NCBI RefSeq assembly: GCF_035590735.1
Contig: NZ_CP141595.1
Location: 3,806,001 to 3,870,000 of the forward strand
DNA: 64,000 nt
Direction: 5' to 3'
Source: Rossellomorea aquimaris
GTDB taxonomy: Bacteria > Bacillota > Bacilli > Bacillales > Bacillaceae_B
The notes under the pieces: model-generated
The model's input: only the letters and a program-made list of their open reading frames with translations
Database searches by the model: none
Told to the model about the DNA's origin: nothing
Position numbers and translations under genes: made by a program
Shown: positions 37,301 through 47,326 of the stretch, one piece after another
Layout: each line of letters opens with the position of its first letter
Numbering within the stretch: the first letter of the stretch is position 1

Positions 37301-38415
37301 TTCCCAGCGGCAACAACTGCTGTAACACCACTTAACACGGCATGATCAACGGCTATGCTCGTTGCATACAAAGGGTTATTCGTTGCTGCTCCAAGGGAGA
37401 GGTTGATGACATCCATTCCATCAGCCACGGCACGGTCGATTCCAGCAAGAATGTTACTCGTTGATCCAGATCCGTATGGCCCTAATACACGGTATACATT
37501 CAATTCCGCATCTGGAGCGACACCAATCACTTTGTAATCTGAATCATTTACAGCTTGACCCACAATCGTTCCTGAAACATGTGTACCATGATCTGTGTAG
37601 TAACTGTTCCCTTGATTGTTTTCAGGATATCCAGAAGCTTTCCAGTCATCATACGTTGCTTCCATCGGATTGTCATCGTTGTCTACAAAATCGTATCCGC
37701 CTTTATAGGCATCTTTTAAATCTGGGTGGTTATAATCGATTCCTGTATCAATAACACCAACCTTAACCCCTTTACCTGTATATCCTTCTTTATGTAGTTT
37801 ATCGATATTCATGAAAGGAATACTGTCCACTTTTGTGGTTGATCCTTCTTCTTCATCCGTTTTCGGTGGTGGAGAAAGCTGGACTTCCTCTTCACTGTAT
37901 ACAGCCTTAACGATTTCTGATTCTAATAGGTTTTCAACTTCATTGGCTGGTAGAGTCATCGCTACACCATTAAACGCATCTTTATACGTGTGCTTAATTT
38001 CGTATTTGTCTTTCCCCGATTTCGTCTTTTTCACTAATTTTTCATTTAAGTCTTTGTTAAATTTTGCATGTGACTCTTCTACCTGTTTCTTTGCCTTCTC
38101 AAAAGAAACTTCTTTCCCCTTTAAAGATTGTTGGATTTGTTCTGTCTTTGCAGGAAGTTGTTCAAATTCGACAATGACGGTCACTTCTTCTTCACTTTTC
38201 AAATCAATGTCTCTTGATAATTGCAAACCCCTCATTGATCGATTGGCTTCTAATTTGTCCAAGGCCTCACGTTGTTCTGTTGACAAACCCGCCAAGATTT
38301 TCATCGTATCAGACTGTGTTTCTGCATGTACCGCTGGCCCATGACTTAAAGGTGCAACTCCACCCATAAGAAGCCCTGCACTTAATGCAATCTTTGAATA
38401 TTTGATAGCTTTCAT
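34318..38415 (-). CDS. Secreted subtilase A with cohesin-like and dockerin-like domains (Vpr-related)
   Basis: A 1365-aa S8 protease. Signal peptide 1-31; a conserved LAGLSTEQREALDKLEANRS segment; I9 propeptide about 75-180; catalytic triad Asp223 (VIDTG), His276 (HGTHVSG) and Ser602 (GTSMASP), oxyanion Asn372; PA insert about 430-540; Fn3/Ig-like region; cohesin-like domain about 1047-1165; carboxypeptidase-regulatory-like domain about 1180-1280; dockerin-like pair of Ca loops 1285-1333 (DINKDNAIDIHDALLL and DINFDGTTDEKD); and a short tail TIKEELGINP. B. subtilis Vpr, at 806 aa, lacks the last three domains. AGGGG lies eight bases before the ATG. Confidence 0.9.
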   Translation of the reverse strand: MKAIKYSKIALSAGLLMGGVAPLSHGPAVHAETQSDTMKILAGLSTEQREALDKLEANRSMRGLQLSRDIDLKSEEEVTVIVEFEQLPAKTEQIQQSLKGKEVSFEKAKKQVEESHAKFNKDLNEKLVKKTKSGKDKYEIKHTYKDAFNGVAMTLPANEVENLLESEIVKAVYSEEEVQLSPPPKTDEEEGSTTKVDSIPFMNIDKLHKEGYTGKGVKVGVIDTGIDYNHPDLKDAYKGGYDFVDNDDNPMEATYDDWKASGYPENNQGNSYYTDHGTHVSGTIVGQAVNDSDYKVIGVAPDAELNVYRVLGPYGSGSTSNILAGIDRAVADGMDVINLSLGAATNNPLYATSIAVDHAVLSGVTAVVAAGNSGDQGNYTLGSPGAAALALTVGASSAPSLVTTYDGVFSVEGKDLDGVLQLMTNKWTDEFSKLQGQSFEMVEVGEGGPADYNGKDVTGKVAFVARGSYALIEKMEYAKQNGAKAVIIYNMNPDEGHIPHYLGESNDNIPTFSLTNQEGLAVKELFKDGTPTITLGEMGEAEISGDELASFSSKGPSGTLYDIKPEVTAPGVNILSTVPSYMQNKEDSSDYSHAYQRLSGTSMASPQVAGIAALLLQAHPDYTPSEIKSVLMNTADPLKNQYSVFEVGAGRVDPMQAIHSDTMISVLDETPFIENLEEIIIPEQTGGLSYGFIPMGDEHITKTTNLSITNNSNNNNKYDISVEYNVGAKASGSLDAEKNGVRLNVPSSMKVKKNKEEQFNAILTIPKTAQKGTYEGYIVIQNQKDPEISYRIPFGAKVVEEGIGYFDVYTKSISTNRVNNPYSRKETDFDFRLNSPMERLDWVLVDPDTKEDLGWITGVNATGAAIDVDYYIEEGFYGYYYPLTGHDKKPISYTKVRVEDGIYDVKMIGTTKDGKQFAKTSTISLDNGAPTVVYDQTNALPTGDFPIVELEEGQETVTLSGTLLDSEIEETAKTDIPLTQASNNIWYGTNGPSYRLQVDENGQFSKEINVKTSSIREMQYLGADYAGNTAIPKVVYYAPKGLQYVFAKPDKESYQMGDKITYTFYANNLEKAHDFSMYTYNSSKLLDSVEFQLADGLPEGTELNVTKTGTTSVRNDIEIKIPDEGVSGDVALFKIVADTNEQEFFNTYSPLFSSVSTMKINNGPRIPTKMGAHPVYPKVSKVNAGFIGAEGLLTDAGRFDYSRDYTQIGATIHLEDTNGNTYPVTIPKNGVISIEQLPSSVQKYTVVTDVPGHYTTYTPLEAGRTENGVDIGEYITYYMAVSKPGDINKDNAIDIHDALLLQDHWGTDYRNTDINFDGTTDEKDFTLLEKYYLSENDFVLDTPDPKSEVDGNTIDTIKEELGINP

Positions 38416-38863
38416 GACTTCAACCCCTTTTTCTTTCTAATTAAATTATATTGTTGAAAAACGAATTCGTCATTGGGGGGAATTTTGTCATTTTTGGGAA
38501 GCAGGATATGGTGGTGTTTGTGTTTACCTAGCGAAGAAAATCAGAAAAACCAGCTATTTTGGGGGCTAAAAAATGACTGATTACACAAAATAGTCCATAA
38601 GAACCGAACCTTTTGTTCTATTAAAGTTGGGGGATAATTGATTCAGGAAGTATAAGTAAAGGTATTTAGTGGAAAACACACTAATATTAAACTTTTAATT
38701 TGTTTCTATATCCTAAAGCTGTGCAAAAATAAAGCCCCTTCTCCTTAAGTATAAGTTTGTTTCCATCATTATTTTAAGCTACGTTTAAGTAAGATTGTCC
38801 TACTAATAAATCGATCATTATCGTATATTTGATAGAGAGTATTTTTACTAGACTCGGCTTATA
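38416..38863. promoter_or_regulatory. Upstream region of subtilase A with three TTGGGGG words
   Basis: About 450 bp without a gene. TTGGGGG occurs at 38473-38480, 38559-38565 and 38627-38633. The first lies just behind a plausible minus-strand promoter (TGACGA, 16 bp, then TATAAT about 30 bp before the start). Confidence 0.45.
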
Positions 38864-38903
38864 AAGAAAAGCCAGGACTAACCTCTTAAAAGAATAGTCC
38901 TGG
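38864..38903 (-). terminator. Terminator of subtilase B
   Basis: CCAGGACTA and TAGTCCTGG form a perfect 9-bp stem followed by CTTTTC on the minus strand. Confidence 0.85.
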
Positions 38904-38911
38904 TTTCATTT

Positions 38912-41900
38912 CTAGTGTTTCACTGTGATTTTTTTCTTCTCAGACGTCAACGATAATCCCGTTTCATCTGTTCCTGTGACAGTCACATAATAATCACCGT
39001 CCGGATATTCAATGCCAGCATACCATTTCAACCCATAAATTGAATGTTCATTTTCAATATCGGCATACTCGATCACTTCGCCTGCTGAATTAGAAATCTC
39101 TATATGCCAATCTATTCGTTTATAGCCAAAGATTAAGATGGAAGCCGGTTTCGTTTCATTCACATTGGATCGTGAAACATTCCAATAATTGATAAATGGA
39201 TCTGCATTCAGCAATTCCTCATTTCCAGTATAACCAACACCAACATTTTGGAGAGCATCTATGGCTGAAATCATGACAATTTCAGGCTTTTCGTCGGTAA
39301 TGTACTCATTTGCATCACTGTATACGCTTTTACGACTACCGCCATTTACCCAGATGAAATTTCCGACATGTTTCGTTCCTTCTTCTGTGACATCCCACGT
39401 AATTTTATACTTCCCATCCGTTTGTTCTGTAATCTTGATATTTTTAACAACAGGCGCAACAGAATCCAGTTTAAACGGAATCTTCGTTTGTTGAGGCTCT
39501 GCTCCCTCATAATTCAATGTACTCTCATACACATACGTATAGTTCCCGTCAGGAAGTTGGTTCCCGCCGTCATCTTTCCCACTCCAGAACATCCCATCGA
39601 ACTTATAAGAGTAATTTCCATAGCCCATAATGTTCTTTCTGAATGGGTACGGGCTGCCATCTTCCGTAAATTCACCAAAATTCGTGATGTTGGCAACAGT
39701 TTTTCCATTCTCATCCTCTACCTTCAGAGACATTTCTTTCAAATTGCGAAACGCCGTGAAGGAAGGATATATACCTGACGCAACCGCATTCTTAGAATAT
39801 CCAATCTTATTTGGATCAAATGTTCCTGTGGAAGTATCATACCCCATAGGCAACTCCATTACGTCATTCCAAAGAACGGTATATCCTAAGTATGGATCTC
39901 CATTCACCGGACTCACATCAATATTATTAAGGGAATCCCAATCGCCGTAATATCCCATGAAAGGCATCGTTAAAGTTGCTAAATCTTTTACAGAGTTGCC
40001 TTTAGGAACAAAGCGGACAAACCCTTCAACAAAACGACCTTCGCTTAACCCTTCCGGGAGTGTGACAGAGATCTTCACTTCGCCATCACGACGTGGTTTG
40101 TATTGAATTTTCTTGTCTCCCATCTGTTTTCCGTTGATTTTAACGACCGCTCCCTCTATCGGTATCGAATGTAAAGTTAGATATTCTCCTTCTACACCGC
40201 CATATGTCTTCTTCTCTGTCTCATCCATTAACAAATCTACTGCGATTTCATATTGGTCATTGGCTTTTTCAAGCTTTTTTGCCAAGGGCTCTACATCCAA
40301 TGTGAAATCGAACGTTCTGTCCACTTCCTTTAACGCAACGGATGCAGCCTTTTCCAAAGGGGCACCTACATGTTCCACAAGGTAAGGAGATTTAATCGCT
40401 TGTTCAATCTTCATCAAACCTGAACCTTGACGTCTTGGTGAGTATAAGGAATTTTCATCGTCGGGATTGGTTAACACCTGGGAAGTGTTCATTAATGCAT
40501 TCTTCGCTTTTAAGACCGTTTCTTCATTTTTTGGTAAACCTAACTCCTCGTAATACTTCTCAAGAAGTAAAGCCGCTCCAGCTGCTACGTGTGGAGTTGC
40601 CATGGATGTTCCACTCATGGTTTCATATTCGTTGTTCAATACTGTCGAGCTGATCTTTCCTCCAGGAGCTGTGATTTCTGGTTTAAAGCTTAAATCCGTT
40701 GGTGAACCATAAGAAGAGAATGAAGACATCGGTTCTGTTGTCGGGTTTTGTACCCAAACACCTTCATCTGACAGTTGCACTGAAATCTTCTCTCCGCTTT
40801 GTAATCGCTCGATTAATTGATCTCCTTCTGTATGTCCAGTCGTAACGGCTGGAATTGTGTATCTTGAGAAATTTAAATTTGCATAAGATGGATATTTATC
40901 CGGTGGAATGACGATCAGTCCGACTGCCCCTTTTTTTGCTGAGTCATATTGAAGAGTCGAATAAACAGCATACGATTTTGCAGGTTTTGCAACTACAATT
41001 TTCCCTTCTAGATCCAAACCATCCAGATGGCTGCCAAATCCTTCACCGGCGAAAATCAATTCGTAATCTTGACCGGCTTCAAGTTCATCACTAAGCTTTT
41101 TGGAACTGGATTGTGTTTGATATCCAAGCTGACTTCCATCATTCAAACTTAAAGCATCGACACTCATCTGATCATTCTCTGATGAAGCAACCTGCAGTGC
41201 GGATGGTGTTACACCAGGGTCGCCAACAAGACCGATATCAGGATTTTTGGCCCATGGTAATTGTGATCTTTCCAGCAAGTTTTGTTTTGTACTATAAGAA
41301 GCGTTACCTGCCGCAGCTACGACTAATACCCCATGTTCTGTTGCATATTGAATGGCACGTTGTACCGGATCATTCGGGTCTACGCTTCCTGCGTCAGATC
41401 CCAGACTTAAATTGATGACATCAGCCCCAAACTCCACCGCATGATAGATTCCAGCCACAATATCATCGTCATATGCACCACTTCTACTATCCGAGAATAC
41501 TTTTTCGGCCAATAGCTGTACATCCGGTGCCACTCCCATCGCCTTTTTCTGGGATTCTTCGTATGCCCCTACAATTCCTGCTACGTGAGTTCCGTGGGAA
41601 TTACTTGCAGGAATGACATTGGTGTCTTTATCTGCCCAGTCATAGCCTGTCGGTACTTTGTCTGTATACCAAACATCATCTACTTCCGACTCATCAAGCT
41701 TCTCTTGTATGTTATGTTCATTATACTTCGCTTTTTTCTTTCCTTTTTCAGAAAGCGTCATGGCCTCATGGCGATAGTCGATGCCAGAATCCACGATCGC
41801 TACGACCATTCCATCGCCGCTGTAATTATATTTCGTCCATACATTCATCGCTTCCACAAGCTCGTTGCTCTTTACATCCATATGCTCATAGGTTTTGGCA

Positions 41901-42337
41901 ATACGAATATCCTTTACGCCCTCTAGCTCTTTGATTTTCTCTGCGTCTTTCATCGTCGTTTCCATACTGAATCCATAAAAACCTGTTGAATACGTATGTA
42001 TGATTTTAGAAAAAGCATCCCTCTTTTTCATAAACGTATTTTTCACTTGCTCTACCTGCTTTTCAGGTGTCGTTTTCAGTTTCTTATTTACGTCCACCTC
42101 TACAATTAGGCGAATACTTTCATTTGAGTTGAATGCTTTAAGGTCCTGTCCGTATAAAGGATCATCTGTAGCTTTCTTTTCCATATCCATCAATGGGAGT
42201 TTCCCTTTATGGATATGAGCAGGATCCTTTTCTTCCTTAGACTGATAGAATTCAGCACTTGCTGGCGTAATCATACTGCTGCTTAGGAGAACGGACATCA
42301 ATCCAATGGATAACGTACTTTTCTTCGAAACCATCAT
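38912..42337 (-). CDS. Secreted subtilase B (C5a-peptidase/lactocepin-like)
   Basis: A 1141-aa S8 protease of a different branch from its neighbours. Signal peptide 1-28 (ends PASA); a divergent I9 propeptide; Asp183 (VDSGIDYRHE), His248 (SHGTHVAG), Asn345 and Ser578 (GTSMATPHVA); PA insert about 420-530; then Fn3-like (DUF1034) and FlgD-Ig-like domains to the end. It has no cohesin- or dockerin-like part, no LPXTG and no SLH repeat, so it is probably released. AAGGGTG precedes tandem ATGs. Its substrate is not readable. Confidence 0.9.
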   Translation of the reverse strand: MMVSKKSTLSIGLMSVLLSSSMITPASAEFYQSKEEKDPAHIHKGKLPLMDMEKKATDDPLYGQDLKAFNSNESIRLIVEVDVNKKLKTTPEKQVEQVKNTFMKKRDAFSKIIHTYSTGFYGFSMETTMKDAEKIKELEGVKDIRIAKTYEHMDVKSNELVEAMNVWTKYNYSGDGMVVAIVDSGIDYRHEAMTLSEKGKKKAKYNEHNIQEKLDESEVDDVWYTDKVPTGYDWADKDTNVIPASNSHGTHVAGIVGAYEESQKKAMGVAPDVQLLAEKVFSDSRSGAYDDDIVAGIYHAVEFGADVINLSLGSDAGSVDPNDPVQRAIQYATEHGVLVVAAAGNASYSTKQNLLERSQLPWAKNPDIGLVGDPGVTPSALQVASSENDQMSVDALSLNDGSQLGYQTQSSSKKLSDELEAGQDYELIFAGEGFGSHLDGLDLEGKIVVAKPAKSYAVYSTLQYDSAKKGAVGLIVIPPDKYPSYANLNFSRYTIPAVTTGHTEGDQLIERLQSGEKISVQLSDEGVWVQNPTTEPMSSFSSYGSPTDLSFKPEITAPGGKISSTVLNNEYETMSGTSMATPHVAAGAALLLEKYYEELGLPKNEETVLKAKNALMNTSQVLTNPDDENSLYSPRRQGSGLMKIEQAIKSPYLVEHVGAPLEKAASVALKEVDRTFDFTLDVEPLAKKLEKANDQYEIAVDLLMDETEKKTYGGVEGEYLTLHSIPIEGAVVKINGKQMGDKKIQYKPRRDGEVKISVTLPEGLSEGRFVEGFVRFVPKGNSVKDLATLTMPFMGYYGDWDSLNNIDVSPVNGDPYLGYTVLWNDVMELPMGYDTSTGTFDPNKIGYSKNAVASGIYPSFTAFRNLKEMSLKVEDENGKTVANITNFGEFTEDGSPYPFRKNIMGYGNYSYKFDGMFWSGKDDGGNQLPDGNYTYVYESTLNYEGAEPQQTKIPFKLDSVAPVVKNIKITEQTDGKYKITWDVTEEGTKHVGNFIWVNGGSRKSVYSDANEYITDEKPEIVMISAIDALQNVGVGYTGNEELLNADPFINYWNVSRSNVNETKPASILIFGYKRIDWHIEISNSAGEVIEYADIENEHSIYGLKWYAGIEYPDGDYYVTVTGTDETGLSLTSEKKKITVKH

Positions 42338-42760
42338 GTATTCACCCTTTTTGATAGAATAGTATCTTTCTTTTTACGTATCTCATAGAAGAAACAGTAC
42401 TCCTGTGTAAGTATCATGAATATCCCCCTTCACTTCCCCTCCTCCTTCAATCAGTTTGAATACGGAGTACCATACTCTAACCATTTCTGTTAAGTGATCA
42501 GGTTTCCTGTTGGGGGAGTTCCGATTTACCAACAAGGGCATAACGGGTCTTTTCACCCTGAAAATACCAACATTTTTTGCATTTCTCTTCAAATAGCCCT
42601 GACTGTTAGTTAAAAAGGATGAAAATTCTATAAAATAATTGGGGGAAACCAGGGAAATTTTAATAATAAAAGAATAGAAGGATGTCAAAAGAATTCATTA
42701 TAAGAAAATAGACTCACCATACTGATTGCTCTATATGTTTAAATAGCTACCCATTGGAAA
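42338..42760. promoter_or_regulatory. Upstream region of subtilase B with two TTGGGGG words
   Basis: No supported gene in about 420 bp. TTGGGGG is present at 42510-42516 and 42639-42645. An open frame of about 100 codons on the minus strand has no ribosome site or recognisable product. Confidence 0.4.
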
Positions 42761-42805
42761 TAAGAAAAAGGGAAAGAAATGTTCATGAACATTTCTTTCC
42801 CTTTT
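42761..42805. terminator. Terminator of subtilase C
   Basis: A perfect 20-bp inverted repeat centred at 42785/42786 (arm AAAAGGGAAAGAAATGTTCA). The A-rich left arm gives the T tail for the minus-strand gene. Confidence 0.9.
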
Positions 42806-42824
42806 GTTAGTTAATGCCTACTTG

Positions 42825-45800
42825 TTATTCAGTTCGTTCTAATCCCATCATATTCAAATAATAGGCTAGATCTTTTTTTCCGTTTGTTTCTTTAGGTGAT
42901 TTCCCTTTAGGCGCATCCGGTCCTTTTGTTAAGAAGTTCTTTTCAATGAATCGAACGTCCGTCTCGTTTACTACTCCATCCTGATTCAGGTCATATGTTT
43001 GAATCTCAGGATTTTCTTTACCGTAGTATTCAACGATATTCTGAACATCTTTGATGTCGATCAAACTGTCACTATTCACATCTCCTGCAAGACCCATTTT
43101 GGTTCCTCCGGAAACGAACCTTCCATACTCTTCACCCTTTAATTCAAATCCAGGTATGAATGGAGTATAAGTCTTTATATGTCCTGGTGTTTCCACTACG
43201 ACATTGTATGTCTCACGTGAAGCCGGAACACCATAAATGGTGTATTTCCCATTTGCAGCAACGCTGCCTTCGTATTTTTCACCATCCGGTGATAGGGCAT
43301 ATACCTTCGCTCCGATATTTTGAACTACACCATTTGGTAAATAAAGATTTCCGCTGCCACTTTTCTTCAAAAATGCTTCTGGTTTGATATTCCCTTCAAC
43401 CTTTGAATGTTTGGACACGAAATCATAGGATGAAGTGCTGTAATATGGAAGAGACACAGCCTTATCTTCACCGGCCTTTGTGTAGCTTGACTTTGTGACA
43501 TCCAATTTATCAGATCCATAAAACCAGTCATCTTGAGTGACCTTGAACGTCACATCCACAACAGGCATATCACCATTCAACCCGGAGTACCCTTCTCCGT
43601 TCAATGCAGCTCCTACCGTTACGTTAGCGTAATATCCAGAATCGCTTACTACAGGATCCTGAAGGGATGCCTGAAGCCCGTTCTCTTCTGCATAGGCTTT
43701 AAATTCATCATTCAACTTTGCCGATTCAAATGAGTACATTTCCCCTTTATATTGAATCGTGTACTCTCCTGACATAAGATTTTTTACGTTGTTCAAGCTC
43801 AGAGTCATGGTCACTGTATCGTCTAAGCCGACTTCTTTCTTGTTGTAATCAGATGTTACATATTCAGTGCCCTCTTGTAAAAAGATATAATGTTGGTAAT
43901 TGACATTCATTGCAATATCAGTACCGGCTAAACTTAATCTTAATGGTCCATCTGCAATATCAGAAGCTTCGATTCCAAACTGAGTATCCCCTTCTGAATC
44001 GGCTGAAGGGAAGCAACAATTGTAGTATGGACGGATACCAGTTGCTATAAAGAATCTGTTTGATGATTGATCATAATCCATTCCTTTTGATTGCAAGACA
44101 TCCACTGTTTCATCCTGCACATTTCCGTGGAGCCAGAATGCTGTCTTTCCAAACTCTTCTGTGTACATATCTTCACTGATTTCATACACATCTGAAGCTT
44201 TATCAAATGTCACTTGGGGTTTTGTATTGTCGACGATGACAGGTGTGTCGATCGTATACGTTTTACCCTCTTCGTCGTACCCTATGAATTCTAATTCATA
44301 ATCCCCTTCAGGCAAATCAATACTTTGGTCTGATATCGGATTTTGTTTGTCATTTGTAAACGGATAAACGACCCCTGAGAAAACATAAGGAATGTAATAT
44401 TTTTTGTCAGGCTTTGCATTCGCATCTTCAAGGGAAGCAATGAATCCAATAGCTTGACCCGATTGTCCATCTTTCACTATAATGTCTAACTTGGTCAGTG
44501 GGCTTTTCATTTTGAATATTGCTGTTAGGTATGGATTGTAGTACTGCCACTTAGGCGTATTATTCGCAAGAGCGGGCCTGTCTGTTTCAAGATAGTCGAA
44601 CCCTTTTCCAGTGACTCGGATCGCAAACGGAACCTGGTATGTTTCACTCGCATCACTTGCATTCGTCAGGTGAATATATCCTTCGTATCGCCCTTCTTCT
44701 GCATCTTCCGGAACCGTGATCGTTGGTGAAATCTCTTTCGAACCGCTTGCGGCAACCGCTACACTCGTCGGAACGTCTAAGTGAATGCCGTTCGCAGCTG
44801 AATCCTTGATACCTGTACGTTCACCATGGTATTCGACTTCAACCTTGAATGACTTGTCTTCCCCGCCATTGTTCTCGATGATCATCCTGCTGTCTGCTTT
44901 AATTCCATCGTCATCTTTGTAGTGACTTCCGAAAGAGATGGATGCCGTCTCTTCATCGATCTCGACCTCTTCACCATTTTCATTTAGATTTTTTGTTGTA
45001 TCCATCACTTTGATGGATACATCGGCATGTACTGCATCATAGGCATCCACACGTCCCGCTCCCTGTTCAAATACGGATACGTCACCATTCAAGTCTTCTG
45101 CCGTGTTCATTAAGGCAGCTTTCACATCGAATGGTGAGAGATTTGGATTTTCTTGAAGCATGAGGGCCACCACTCCCGCAACATGAGGCGTTGCCATGGA
45201 TGTCCCCTGAAGGCGGGCATAGGCTGCAGAATAGTCTTCCCCTTCTTCCGGACTATTGATATATTCAGGAATAGTTGAGAAGATCGCTACCCCAGGTGCT
45301 GCAACATCCGGTTTAATATCATAGCTTCCAGCCACAGGTCCTCTTGAGCTGAAGCTAGCCAGGTTATCCCCCTCTGTTTGAACAGTCGCTAATTCCCCAA
45401 ACGCAATGGATGCGTTATCACCTAACCCTTTCAAACGCTCACCATCCGCTTTTGTCATACGGAAGGTCGGGATGTATTCTGATCCTTCTCCCAGATAAGC
45501 CTGAATCTCTCCGTCTAGATTATTGTAGATGATGACAGCTTCTGCCCCTGCTTCTTTCGCATGTTTCATTTTCTCGACAAAGGCAATTTCCCCTCGTTGA
45601 ATCAAGGCGATTTTACCCGTTACATCTTTCCCTTCGAAATCAGCTTCATAACCAAGTCCGGCAAAAACCACTTGTTTGGACTGGTTTTGAAGAGATGTCA
45701 AATCATCTGAAAAATTCTTCCCTAGTAATAAAACGTTCTCAAATGTTTCACCATTTACACTCATGGATTGGAAGGTGGGGATATTCATGTCAAAATCACT

Positions 45801-47003
45801 TGCCCCAACCGTAATGCCGAGGGCTGCTGCACCTGGAGCCCCAAGTGTTCCTTCTTCCGGTCCACTGTTACCTGCAGCCACTACTGCTACCACACCAGAG
45901 AGCATCGCATTGTTAACTGCAACGGAAGTCGGATATAGCGGATCATTCGTAGAAGCACCCAAAGATAGGTTCATGACGTCCATCTCATCAGTTACGGCTT
46001 GTTCAATCCCTGAAAGTACACTTGTGGATGTTCCAGAACCGTAAGGACCAAGAACTCGATATCCATATAAATCGACATTAGGGGCTACTCCTTTCACCGC
46101 ATAGTCGACTGTATTTTTCTGTTCGCCACCAATCGTTCCTGAGACATGTGTACCATGTTCAGTATAGTAGGCTGTTCCAGAAGCAGGATTGACCTCAGGT
46201 TTACCTGAATTCTGCCAATCTTCATAGGTGGTTTCCATAGGGTCATTATCGTTATCAATGAAATCATATCCACCCTTATAGGCATCCTGCAAATCAGGGT
46301 GATGATAATCAATTCCTGTATCGAGGACTCCAACCTTGATTCCTTCACCCGTTATATTTTCATCATGAAGTTTATCTACATTGATTTGCGGGATACTATC
46401 CATCATTTTAGATTCAGAAGCTTCCCCTTCCATTTCCGGAAGTTCAAGCTGAACGACTTCATCTTTCCATACACGTTTCACGACCCCGGAATCCAGTAAA
46501 CTCTTAATCTCATTCCCCGGGATGGACATCGCTACACCATTGATGGCAGAACGATATTCTTTCGTGATTTTTGCCTCTTGTAACCCGTGGCTTGCACTCT
46601 TTTTATTTTTCATAGACTGGAAGTTTTGTTTAAATTCACTGTGAGATTTCTCTACCTTTTCAGCCGCTGCTTTAGTAGTCATACGAACCCCTTTAGCCGC
46701 CTGCTTCATCACTTCCACTTTTGCAGGTGCCTGTTTGAATTCAACAATTACCTCAACGAGCCCTTCACTTTCTGTATTGATATTCGGAGCGATTTCAAAA
46801 TCCGGTTTCGCTTCGATCTGTTTAAGAGCACTTCTCTGCTCATCCGATAGATTCATCAACGTCTTTTCTACATCTTTTACTTGTGTGAACTTAGACGGAT
46901 TTGGCGAACCTTCTGCATTCCCGTTAAATGGCATCCCTGATGTGCCTAGTAAACTTGTAGCCAGTGCAACCGTCAAGATCTTGGCTGAACGTTTCTTATT
47001 CAT
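42825..47003 (-). CDS. Secreted subtilase C with cohesin-like and dockerin-like domains
   Basis: A 1392-aa S8 protease, start at MNKKRS six bases after GAGGGGG. Signal peptide about 1-30; LSDEQRSALKQIEAKP segment; I9 propeptide; Asp228, His283, Asn379 and Ser602; PA insert with EAVIIYNNLDGE; Fn3/Ig-like domains; cohesin-like domain opening VGLDDTVTMTLSLNNVKNLM; carboxypeptidase-regulatory-like domain with PGHIKTYTP; dockerin-like loops about 1307-1358 (DVNSDSLIDIKDVQNI and DLNQDGVVNETD); tail DLAYYLNMMGLERTE. Closely related to A and D throughout, so the three probably arose by tandem duplication. Confidence 0.9.
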   Translation of the reverse strand: MNKKRSAKILTVALATSLLGTSGMPFNGNAEGSPNPSKFTQVKDVEKTLMNLSDEQRSALKQIEAKPDFEIAPNINTESEGLVEVIVEFKQAPAKVEVMKQAAKGVRMTTKAAAEKVEKSHSEFKQNFQSMKNKKSASHGLQEAKITKEYRSAINGVAMSIPGNEIKSLLDSGVVKRVWKDEVVQLELPEMEGEASESKMMDSIPQINVDKLHDENITGEGIKVGVLDTGIDYHHPDLQDAYKGGYDFIDNDNDPMETTYEDWQNSGKPEVNPASGTAYYTEHGTHVSGTIGGEQKNTVDYAVKGVAPNVDLYGYRVLGPYGSGTSTSVLSGIEQAVTDEMDVMNLSLGASTNDPLYPTSVAVNNAMLSGVVAVVAAGNSGPEEGTLGAPGAAALGITVGASDFDMNIPTFQSMSVNGETFENVLLLGKNFSDDLTSLQNQSKQVVFAGLGYEADFEGKDVTGKIALIQRGEIAFVEKMKHAKEAGAEAVIIYNNLDGEIQAYLGEGSEYIPTFRMTKADGERLKGLGDNASIAFGELATVQTEGDNLASFSSRGPVAGSYDIKPDVAAPGVAIFSTIPEYINSPEEGEDYSAAYARLQGTSMATPHVAGVVALMLQENPNLSPFDVKAALMNTAEDLNGDVSVFEQGAGRVDAYDAVHADVSIKVMDTTKNLNENGEEVEIDEETASISFGSHYKDDDGIKADSRMIIENNGGEDKSFKVEVEYHGERTGIKDSAANGIHLDVPTSVAVAASGSKEISPTITVPEDAEEGRYEGYIHLTNASDASETYQVPFAIRVTGKGFDYLETDRPALANNTPKWQYYNPYLTAIFKMKSPLTKLDIIVKDGQSGQAIGFIASLEDANAKPDKKYYIPYVFSGVVYPFTNDKQNPISDQSIDLPEGDYELEFIGYDEEGKTYTIDTPVIVDNTKPQVTFDKASDVYEISEDMYTEEFGKTAFWLHGNVQDETVDVLQSKGMDYDQSSNRFFIATGIRPYYNCCFPSADSEGDTQFGIEASDIADGPLRLSLAGTDIAMNVNYQHYIFLQEGTEYVTSDYNKKEVGLDDTVTMTLSLNNVKNLMSGEYTIQYKGEMYSFESAKLNDEFKAYAEENGLQASLQDPVVSDSGYYANVTVGAALNGEGYSGLNGDMPVVDVTFKVTQDDWFYGSDKLDVTKSSYTKAGEDKAVSLPYYSTSSYDFVSKHSKVEGNIKPEAFLKKSGSGNLYLPNGVVQNIGAKVYALSPDGEKYEGSVAANGKYTIYGVPASRETYNVVVETPGHIKTYTPFIPGFELKGEEYGRFVSGGTKMGLAGDVNSDSLIDIKDVQNIVEYYGKENPEIQTYDLNQDGVVNETDVRFIEKNFLTKGPDAPKGKSPKETNGKKDLAYYLNMMGLERTE

Positions 47004-47290
47004 ACTTTTCCCCCTCTTATATTCATCCATTAGCGTAGAGTTGTTTACAATTTGTATTTTAATCTTCTTTAATATGACTGTTAATTGGGAAAATTCTTTA
47101 CACTTTCCGACATTTATCTTAAAGATTCAATTTTTTTTATGACATTTCTCTATTAAGTCATGAAGAAAGTTGGGAAAGTTTCGCACGAATTAGCCTTTGT
47201 ACCTATTTTTTATTTCCTGCACCCTTATAAATAGGTAAATACACCCTTTACTGAAAGGTGCATAATCCCTATTAAATTTCTTATAAAAGT
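47004..47290. promoter_or_regulatory. Upstream region of subtilase C
   Basis: AT-rich gap holding the promoter. Only a weak TTGGGAAAG match to the G-box word is seen near 47170. No gene seen. Confidence 0.35.
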
Positions 47291-47326
47291 AAAAAAACAA
47301 GCAACCAATAGCAGTCGCTTGTTTTT
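47291..47326 (-). terminator. Terminator of regulator 3
   Basis: AAAAACAAGC and GCTTGTTTTT form a perfect stem around 14 bases. It overlaps the stop codon. Confidence 0.85.

Noticed and set aside
42383..42688. Minus-strand frame of 101 codons upstream of subtilase B
   Set aside because: No ribosome site, composition of AT-rich intergenic DNA, no recognisable domain, and it covers the expected promoter of subtilase B.
46094..46348. Overlapping frames inside the subtilase and qox genes
   Set aside because: All are out-of-frame shadows of long, well-supported coding regions and have no ribosome sites of their own.
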